Shown: positions 34,218 through 39,728 of the stretch, piece after piece
Position numbering within the stretch: position 1 is the stretch's first letter
Layout: each line of letters opens with the position of its first letter
NCBI RefSeq assembly: GCF_000612585.1
Contig: NZ_JFCA01000060.1
Coordinates: 1 to 39,728 of the forward strand
DNA: 39,728 bases
Direction of reading: 5' to 3'
From: Pseudomonas sp. CHM02
GTDB lineage: Bacteria > Pseudomonadota > Gammaproteobacteria > Pseudomonadales > Pseudomonadaceae
The notes under the pieces: generated by a model
What the model was told of the DNA's origin: nothing
Databases searched by the model: none
The model's input: the letters and a program-made list of their open reading frames with translations, nothing else
Program-made: the position numbers and the translations under genes

Positions 34218-35585
34218 ATGGCAAAGGCCAAGCGCATGTACGGCTGCACGGAGTGCGGCGCGACCTTTCCCAAGTGGGCCGGCCAATGCACCGAGTGCGG
34301 TGCGTGGAACACCCTGACTGAAACCATGATCGAGAGCGGCGGCGCTGCGGCGCCTACCGGTCGTGCCGGCTGGACGGGCCAGCAGGCGCAGATCAAGACC
34401 CTGGCCGAAGTCAGCGTCGAAGAGATCCCGCGCTTTTCCACCGCTTCCGGCGAATTGGACCGCGTGCTGGGCGGCGGCCTGGTGGACGGCTCGGTGGTGC
34501 TGATCGGCGGCGATCCGGGTATCGGCAAATCGACCATCCTGTTGCAAACCCTGTGCAGCATCGCCAGCCGCATGCCGGCGCTGTATGTCACCGGCGAAGA
34601 ATCCCAGCAACAAGTCGCCATGCGCGCCCGTCGCCTGGGCTTACCCCAGGACCAACTGCGGGTCATGACCGAAACCTGCATCGAGAGCATCATTGCCACG
34701 GCCCGTATCGAAAAGCCCAAGGTGATGGTGATCGACTCGATCCAGACGATTTTCACCGAGCAACTGCAGTCGGCGCCGGGCGGTGTGTCCCAGGTGCGCG
34801 AGAGTGCGGCGCTGCTGGTGCGGTATGCCAAGCAGAGCGGCACGGCAATCTTCCTGGTCGGCCATGTGACCAAAGAGGGCGCACTGGCCGGGCCACGGGT
34901 GCTGGAGCATATGGTCGACACCGTGCTGTATTTCGAAGGCGAATCCGACGGGCGCCTGCGCTTGCTGCGGGCGGTGAAGAACCGTTTTGGCGCGGTGAAC
35001 GAGTTGGGCGTGTTCGCCATGACGGATCGCGGTTTGAAAGAAGTCTCCAACCCGTCGGCGATCTTTCTGACCCGCGCCCAGGAAGAAGTCCCGGGCAGCG
35101 TGGTGATGGCCACATGGGAAGGCACTCGGCCGATGCTGGTGGAAGTGCAGGCGTTGGTGGATGACAGCCATCTGGCCAACCCGCGCCGCGTGACGTTGGG
35201 CCTGGATCAGAACCGCCTGGCGATGCTGCTCGCGGTATTGCACCGCCATGGCGGTATTCCGACCCACGATCAGGACGTGTTTCTCAACGTGGTCGGTGGG
35301 GTCAAGGTGTTGGAGACCGCGTCCGACCTGGCGTTGATGGCGGCAGTGATGTCGAGCCTGCGCAACCGGCCGTTGCCTCATGACTTGCTGGTGTTCGGCG
35401 AAGTCGGTTTGTCGGGCGAAGTACGCCCGGTGCCGAGCGGGCAGGAGCGCCTCAAGGAAGCGGCCAAGCACGGCTTCAAGCGCGCGATCGTGCCCAAGGG
35501 CAATGCGCCGAAGGAAATGCCCGCGGGGTTGCAGGTGATCGGCGTCACCCGACTGGAACAGGCGTTGGACGCACTCTTCGAGTAG
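34218..35585 (+). CDS. radA: DNA repair protein RadA
   Basis: This 455-residue RecA-like helicase helps process recombination branch intermediates. An N-terminal C4 zinc finger uses Cys10, Cys13, Cys24 and Cys27. The Walker A motif GGDPGIGKST begins near 97, and the RadA-specific KNRFG motif is at about 254-258. The C-terminal third is a Lon-like domain containing DLLVFGEVGLSGEVRPV. Length is normal for the family. It is read in the same direction as ankB, and a REP doublet follows. Confidence 0.96.
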   Translation: MAKAKRMYGCTECGATFPKWAGQCTECGAWNTLTETMIESGGAAAPTGRAGWTGQQAQIKTLAEVSVEEIPRFSTASGELDRVLGGGLVDGSVVLIGGDPGIGKSTILLQTLCSIASRMPALYVTGEESQQQVAMRARRLGLPQDQLRVMTETCIESIIATARIEKPKVMVIDSIQTIFTEQLQSAPGGVSQVRESAALLVRYAKQSGTAIFLVGHVTKEGALAGPRVLEHMVDTVLYFEGESDGRLRLLRAVKNRFGAVNELGVFAMTDRGLKEVSNPSAIFLTRAQEEVPGSVVMATWEGTRPMLVEVQALVDDSHLANPRRVTLGLDQNRLAMLLAVLHRHGGIPTHDQDVFLNVVGGVKVLETASDLALMAAVMSSLRNRPLPHDLLVFGEVGLSGEVRPVPSGQERLKEAAKHGFKRAIVPKGNAPKEMPAGLQVIGVTRLEQALDALFE

Positions 35586-35594
35586 ACCCATCCC

Positions 35595-35685
35595 CTGTAG
35601 GAGCCGGCTTGCCGGCGATGGCGGACTGTCAGTGGATGATGTGCAATCTGACCCATCGCTATCGCCGGCAAGCCGTCTCCTACAG
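35595..35685. repeat. REP doublet between radA and mapZ
   Basis: CTGTAGGAGCCGGCTTGCCG and the inverted copy flank about 45 bases. It sits between two convergent genes where a terminator would be expected. The right arm has one mismatch (GCCGTCTCC). Confidence 0.85.
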
Positions 35686-35699
35686 GGTTGCGCGGGCAG

Positions 35700-36068
35700 T
35701 CAGCTCGCCAGCAATGCTGCCAACTCCCGGTGCAGTTCCTCCTCGTCACCCAGGTTCAACTCGATCAACCGCCGCAAATGACTGATCGACTCCACGTCGA
35801 TGTGCTCGCACACAAAACCCAACTGCCCGTGATCGTCGTGGGCGAGTTTTACCTGCATCTTGATATGCGCTTCTGGATCGAGGCGGATATCCACGTCGAA
35901 CGGCTCATTGGCAATGCCCCGCCAGTCGTCAGGCCGTTGTACCAGTAAACCGTTCAGCGACAAATCCACCAGTTGCACCGGCCAATTCCAGCCGTGTTGT
36001 GCAATGGTCGTCCGTGCATCGAAGGCAATACGCCGAAAACGACGGCGATCTGAGGGCTGCTCGCTCAT
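35700..36068 (-). CDS. mapZ: PilZ-domain c-di-GMP-binding protein
   Basis: This 122-residue single-domain protein has the two PilZ signatures: the Arg-rich RRRFRR at about residues 8-13, and DLSLNGL for the D/NxSxxG motif. Together these bind cyclic di-GMP. The position next to radA and the btsT/cstA gene matches P. aeruginosa PA4608, called MapZ, which controls chemotaxis-receptor methylation by binding a CheR methyltransferase. Orthology is inferred from position and size, so the symbol is tentative. The ATG at 36068 is preceded by AGAGGA; an upstream TTG two codons earlier is less likely. Confidence 0.85.
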   Translation of the reverse strand: MSEQPSDRRRFRRIAFDARTTIAQHGWNWPVQLVDLSLNGLLVQRPDDWRGIANEPFDVDIRLDPEAHIKMQVKLAHDDHGQLGFVCEHIDVESISHLRRLIELNLGDEEELHRELAALLAS

Positions 36069-36242
36069 GGTCAAATCCTCTGTGGATAGGAGGATTGTAG
36101 CCCCGAGCCATCATTGGGCCTTTATTTCTGTTTTTTTTGCCGCCGCAAGGCTCTAGACCAACGTAGGGGGGTGGCCTTTAAGGCCAGTAGCGCTAAACTC
36201 CGGATGGCTGTCCTTTCTGTCCACCCTGGCTGGAATATAAAA

Positions 36243-38309
36243 ATGAAAAATAATAATAGCCTGCTACGCCACCTACCCTGGCTGGTGCTGGCAATCGTAG
36301 GAGCGTGCGCCCTGGGCGTAGTGGCCTTGCGCCGCGGCGAGGCGATCAACGCCTTGTGGATTGTGGTCGCTGCTGTGGCCATCTACCTGGTTGCGTACCG
36401 TTACTACAGTCTGTTCATCGCGAACAACGTGATGCAACTCGATCCACGGCGGGCCACCCCCGCAGTGCTCAACAATGACGGTCTGGACTATGTACCGACC
36501 AACAAACACATCCTTTTCGGTCACCATTTTGCGGCGATTGCCGGTGCAGGCCCGTTGGTCGGCCCGGTGCTGGCGGCGCAAATGGGCTACCTGCCGGGTA
36601 CGCTCTGGCTGATTGCCGGCGTGGTGCTGGCCGGTGCGGTGCAGGACTTCATGGTCCTGTTCCTGTCCACTCGTCGCAACGGCCGTTCCCTGGGGGACAT
36701 GGTTCGCGAAGAAATGGGCCGTATTCCGGGGACCATCGCGCTGTTTGGCTGCTTCCTGATCATGATCATCATCCTGGCGGTGCTGGCGCTGATCGTGGTC
36801 AAGGCCCTGGCCGAGAGCCCATGGGGCATCTTCACCGTGATGGCGACCATCCCGATCGCGATGTTCATGGGCGTGTACATGCGCTACATCCGCCCGGGCC
36901 GCATTGGTGAAATCTCGATCATCGGCGTGCTGTTGCTGCTGGGTTCAATCTGGCTCGGCGGGCAGATTGCGGCTGATCCGACCTGGGCCAAGGCCTTCAG
37001 CTTTACCGGCGTGCAGATCACCTGGATGCTGATCGGCTACGGTTTTGTGGCCGCAGTACTGCCGGTGTGGCTGATCCTGGCACCGCGTGACTACCTCTCT
37101 ACTTTCCTGAAGATCGGCACCATCATCGCCCTGGCGATCGGCATCCTGGTCACCATGCCAGAGCTGAAAATGCCGGCCCTGACCCAGTTCATCGACGGCA
37201 CCGGCCCGGTATGGAAGGGCGGCCTGTTCCCGTTCCTGTTCATCACCATTGCCTGTGGCGCGGTCTCGGGTTTCCATGCGCTGATCTCCTCGGGCACCAC
37301 GCCCAAGCTGCTGGATAACGAAGTCAACGCCCGTTACATCGGCTACGGCGCGATGTTGATGGAGTCGTTCGTGGCCATCATGGCGATGGTTGCCGCCTCG
37401 GTAATCGAGCCTGGCGTGTACTTCGCCATGAACAGCCCGGCCGCCGTGGTCGGTGGTGATGTGGTGGCTGTAGCGCAAACCGTCAGCAGCTGGGGCTTTG
37501 CGATTACGCCTGAGGCGCTGCAAGCCGTGGCTCATGACATCGGTGAAACCACCATCCTGGCACGCGCCGGCGGTGCACCGACCCTGGCGGTAGGTATCGC
37601 GCAGATCCTGCACAGTGTGCTGCCGGGTGAAAATACCATGGCGTTCTGGTACCACTTTGCGATCCTGTTCGAAGCACTGTTCATCCTGACGGCGGTCGAC
37701 GCCGGTACCCGTGCCGGTCGCTTCATGCTGCAAGACCTGCTGGGTTCGTTCGTGCCCTCGCTCAAGCGTACTGAGTCCTGGACCGCCAACCTCATCGCGA
37801 CCGCCGGTTGCGTGGCGATGTGGGGTTACCTGCTGTACCAAGGCGTGATCGACCCGCTGGGCGGCATCAACACCTTGTGGCCGCTGTTCGGCATCTCCAA
37901 CCAGATGCTGGCCGGTATCGCGCTGATGCTCGCCACCGTTGTGCTGATCAAAATGAAACGCCAACGCTACATTTGGGTGACCATGCTGCCGGCTGTCTGG
38001 CTGCTGATCTGCACCACCACTGCGGGCTTCATCAAGCTGTTCGACGCCAACCCGGCGATCGGCTTCCTGTCGCTGGCCAAGAAGTACAGTGATGCACTGG
38101 CCAATGGTCAGATCCTGGCCCCGGCCAAGAACGTCGACCAGATGCAGCACGTGATCTGGAACGCCTACACCAACGCAACGCTGACGGCGCTGTTCCTGTT
38201 CGTGGTGTTCAGCATCCTGTTCTATGCGCTCAAGGTCGGCGTCGCCGCCTGGGGCAACAAGGAACGCACGGATAAAGAAGCCCCGTTCCAGGCCGTACCG
38301 GACGCGTAA
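36243..38309 (+). CDS. btsT: BtsT/CstA-family pyruvate or peptide transporter
   Basis: The 688-residue inner-membrane protein belongs to the CstA family. Strongly conserved segments include VGPVLAAQMGYLPGTLW, GAVQDFMVLFLSTRRNGRS, ACGAVSGFHALISSGTTPK and DAGTRAGRFMLQDLLG. Sequence phrases such as GTIALFGCFLIMIIIL and KALAESPWG fit E. coli BtsT (pyruvate/H+ symporter) better than CstA, and the following ybdD-like and yjiA-like genes match the btsT-yjiX-yjiA order. The Pseudomonas orthologue is often annotated cstA. The ATG at 36243 aligns with family N-termini, although its ribosome-binding site is weak. Induction during carbon limitation is likely. Confidence 0.9.
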   Translation: MKNNNSLLRHLPWLVLAIVGACALGVVALRRGEAINALWIVVAAVAIYLVAYRYYSLFIANNVMQLDPRRATPAVLNNDGLDYVPTNKHILFGHHFAAIAGAGPLVGPVLAAQMGYLPGTLWLIAGVVLAGAVQDFMVLFLSTRRNGRSLGDMVREEMGRIPGTIALFGCFLIMIIILAVLALIVVKALAESPWGIFTVMATIPIAMFMGVYMRYIRPGRIGEISIIGVLLLLGSIWLGGQIAADPTWAKAFSFTGVQITWMLIGYGFVAAVLPVWLILAPRDYLSTFLKIGTIIALAIGILVTMPELKMPALTQFIDGTGPVWKGGLFPFLFITIACGAVSGFHALISSGTTPKLLDNEVNARYIGYGAMLMESFVAIMAMVAASVIEPGVYFAMNSPAAVVGGDVVAVAQTVSSWGFAITPEALQAVAHDIGETTILARAGGAPTLAVGIAQILHSVLPGENTMAFWYHFAILFEALFILTAVDAGTRAGRFMLQDLLGSFVPSLKRTESWTANLIATAGCVAMWGYLLYQGVIDPLGGINTLWPLFGISNQMLAGIALMLATVVLIKMKRQRYIWVTMLPAVWLLICTTTAGFIKLFDANPAIGFLSLAKKYSDALANGQILAPAKNVDQMQHVIWNAYTNATLTALFLFVVFSILFYALKVGVAAWGNKERTDKEAPFQAVPDA

Positions 38310-38324
38310 TCGAGGATTGCAACC

Positions 38325-38522
38325 ATGTTCAATGACATCAGTCGCCTCGGTAAATACCTCGGTCAGGCCGCGCGCCTGATGGTCGGCATGCCCGACTACG
38401 ACACTTACGTCGAGCATATGCAAACCAAACACCCGGACAAACCGGTGATGGACTACAAGGCGTTCTTCCGGGAACGCCAAGAGGCCCGTTACGGCGGCAA
38501 GGGTGGGCCCAAGTGCTGCTGA
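38325..38522 (+). CDS. YbdD/YjiX-family small protein
   Basis: The 65-residue protein begins with GKYLGQAARLMVGMPDYDTY and contains MDYKAFFRERQEARYGG, the YbdD/YjiX (DUF466) signature. It ends in two cysteines (KCC). Such proteins follow cstA or btsT genes almost invariably. In E. coli YjiX and YbdD are thought to assist the transporter, but the role is not settled. It starts 15 bases after btsT, with GAGGA upstream, so it belongs to the same transcript. Confidence 0.92.
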   Translation: MFNDISRLGKYLGQAARLMVGMPDYDTYVEHMQTKHPDKPVMDYKAFFRERQEARYGGKGGPKCC

Positions 38523-38550
38523 CCCGGTAGTTCGGGTGGCGGTGATCCCT

Positions 38551-38639
38551 TGTGGGAGCGGGCTTGCTCGCGAAGGCGGTTGTCAGTTGATGTAGGTGCT
38601 GACTGATACACCGCCTTCGCGAGCAAGCCCGCTCCCACA
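38551..38639. repeat. REP doublet between ybdD-like and yjiA-like genes
   Basis: TGTGGGAGCGGGCTTGCTCG and its inverted copy enclose about 42 bases that contain GACTGATACACCGCC, also seen inside the doublet at 23735. It interrupts the otherwise continuous operon. Confidence 0.88.
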
Positions 38640-38676
38640 TTTGTTTGTGTTCCTTCAGTTATAAGGAGAACTGCTT

Positions 38677-39636
38677 TTGTCCTCTCCCATCCCGGTCACC
38701 GTGCTCAGCGGCTTCCTCGGCGCCGGCAAGACCACCTTGCTGCGTCATCTGCTCAAGGCCGAGCATGGCCTTAAAATCGCCGTGATCGAAAACGAATTCA
38801 GTGACGCCGGTATCGACACCCAGCTGTTGGGCGCAGAGCCGGTGCAAGTCATGACCCTGTCAAACGGCTGTGTGTGCTGCACCATCCACACCGACCTGAC
38901 CAAAGCCCTGTACCTGCTGCTCGAACGCCTGGACAGTGGCGAGATCGCCTTCGACCGCCTGGTGATCGAGTGCACCGGCCTGGCCGACCCGGCACCCGTG
39001 GCCCAGACCTTTTTCATCGACGAGGACCTGCGCGAGCGCTACATCCTCGACGGGATCATCACCCTGGTGGACGCGGCCCACGCCGAGCACCACCTGACCC
39101 AGACCATCGCCCAGGCCCAGATCGGTTTTGCCGACCGCCTGCTGGTGAGCAAACGCGACCTGGTGGATGACGCCACTTTCGACGCGCTGAGCGAACGCCT
39201 CACCCGCATCAACCGCCGTGCGCCGATCCGTGTGGTGGACCATGGCAACATCGACCTGGCGGAACTGCTCGATGTGCGCGGTTTCAACCTCAACGCCGGC
39301 ATGAGCCTGCGCCCAGTGAGCACAGCGCCATCCATCGACCGTATTTCCAGCCTGGTGCTGCGCACCGAAGAGCCGCTGGATATCGACCGGCTCAGCGAGT
39401 TCATGAACGAACTGCTGGAAGACCACGGCAAGCAATTGCTGCGCTACAAGGGCGTGCTGAACATTGCCGGCGAAGACCGGCGCATGGTGTTTCAGGGCGT
39501 GCTGAAGCTCTACGGGTTCGATTGGGATACCGAATGGGCCGAAGGCGAGGTGCGGGAGAGTGTGATTGTGTTTATTGCCGATGAGTTACCGGAAGACAAA
39601 ATCCGCGAAGGATTTGCACGGGTTTACCAATCCTGA
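38677..39636 (+). CDS. yjiA: CobW/YjiA-family G3E GTPase
   Basis: This 319-residue GTPase has the Walker A motif GFLGAGKTTLL at about 10-20, the metal-binding GCVCC motif near 65-69 and the Walker B-like IECTGLADP. The C-terminal CobW domain includes GKQLLRYKGVLNIAGEDRRM. Related proteins act as metallochaperones, mostly for zinc or cobalt; its metal is not known. It starts at TTG with a strong AAGGAG 8 bases upstream; there is no nearby in-frame ATG. Its place after btsT and the YbdD-like gene reproduces the E. coli yjiY-yjiX-yjiA order. Confidence 0.92.
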   Translation: MSSPIPVTVLSGFLGAGKTTLLRHLLKAEHGLKIAVIENEFSDAGIDTQLLGAEPVQVMTLSNGCVCCTIHTDLTKALYLLLERLDSGEIAFDRLVIECTGLADPAPVAQTFFIDEDLRERYILDGIITLVDAAHAEHHLTQTIAQAQIGFADRLLVSKRDLVDDATFDALSERLTRINRRAPIRVVDHGNIDLAELLDVRGFNLNAGMSLRPVSTAPSIDRISSLVLRTEEPLDIDRLSEFMNELLEDHGKQLLRYKGVLNIAGEDRRMVFQGVLKLYGFDWDTEWAEGEVRESVIVFIADELPEDKIREGFARVYQS

Positions 39637-39656
39637 ATTGAAATACGATCAAAAAA

Positions 39657-39728
39657 TGTGGGAGCGGGCTTGCTCGCGAAAGCGGTCTTTCAGTGGATAC
39701 ATGTGCTGACTGAACCACTGCTTTCGCG
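39657..39728. repeat. REP doublet, cut by the window end
   Basis: TGTGGGAGCGGGCTTGCTCG begins the element, and the inverted arm CTTTCGCG is interrupted by the end of the sequence. It follows the GTPase gene. Confidence 0.75.

Noticed and set aside
36945..38480. Long open frame opposite btsT (about 511 codons)
   Set aside because: Antisense to a conserved transporter and biased to Arg, His, Gln and Asp; no start signal or recognisable motif.

Overview
The window is about 39.7 kb of GC-rich chromosomal DNA from a Pseudomonas, most likely the P. fluorescens group. The support is a complete HasA hemophore locus, a katB-ankB pair followed by radA, a mapZ-type PilZ gene and btsT/cstA (an order I recall from P. 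aeruginosa), a cyanide-insensitive type cytochrome bd oxidase, and many intergenic REP doublets of the kind common in fluorescent pseudomonads. I see no rRNA, tRNA, CRISPR array, insertion sequence, prophage or integrase.

Layout. (1) 72-3554: a secreted alpha/beta hydrolase, a zinc metallopeptidase (ypfJ), a small lipoprotein and a DMT-family exporter. (2) 3556-6016: a decaying second shikimate/quinate cluster. The MFS transporter is a remnant, aroE carries three separate lesions, and aroQ and a TetR regulator remain intact. (3) 6221-15966: the has heme-acquisition locus hasI-hasS, a REP doublet, then hasR-hasA-hasD-hasE-hasF and a strong terminator. HasI and HasS are the ECF sigma/anti-sigma pair, HasR the TonB-dependent receptor, HasA the secreted hemophore, and HasDEF its type I exporter. 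A Fur-like site overlaps the predicted hasI promoter. (4) 16068-19937: a DUF4160/DUF2442 gene pair, trmA coupled to a purine permease, and a small secreted DUF4879-like protein. (5) 20034-23706: a three-subunit molybdenum aldehyde/xanthine-type oxidoreductase. (6) 23842-28026: an MFS exporter, then cioA-cioB and a 55-residue third subunit behind a perfect ANR/FNR half-site pair. (7) 28093-31706: rlmG, a LuxR solo in AT-richer DNA, a ferredoxin-NADP reductase and mscL. (8) 31994-39636: katB-ankB, radA, a PilZ protein, btsT/cstA, its YbdD-like partner and a CobW/YjiA GTPase.

The has locus is the functional centre: iron-sensing transcription, surface signalling, secretion and uptake are all encoded within 10 kb. 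The cio genes, katB-ankB and the reductase are respiratory or oxidative-stress functions. The most informative unusual features are the multi-lesion decay of the aroE/MFS cluster, the hairpin between hasA and hasD, the DUF4160/DUF2442 pair, the LuxR solo that keeps nearly all AHL-pocket residues, and the REP doublets that punctuate gene boundaries. I did not find a clearly undescribed multi-gene system; the DUF4160/DUF2442 pair is the closest candidate.
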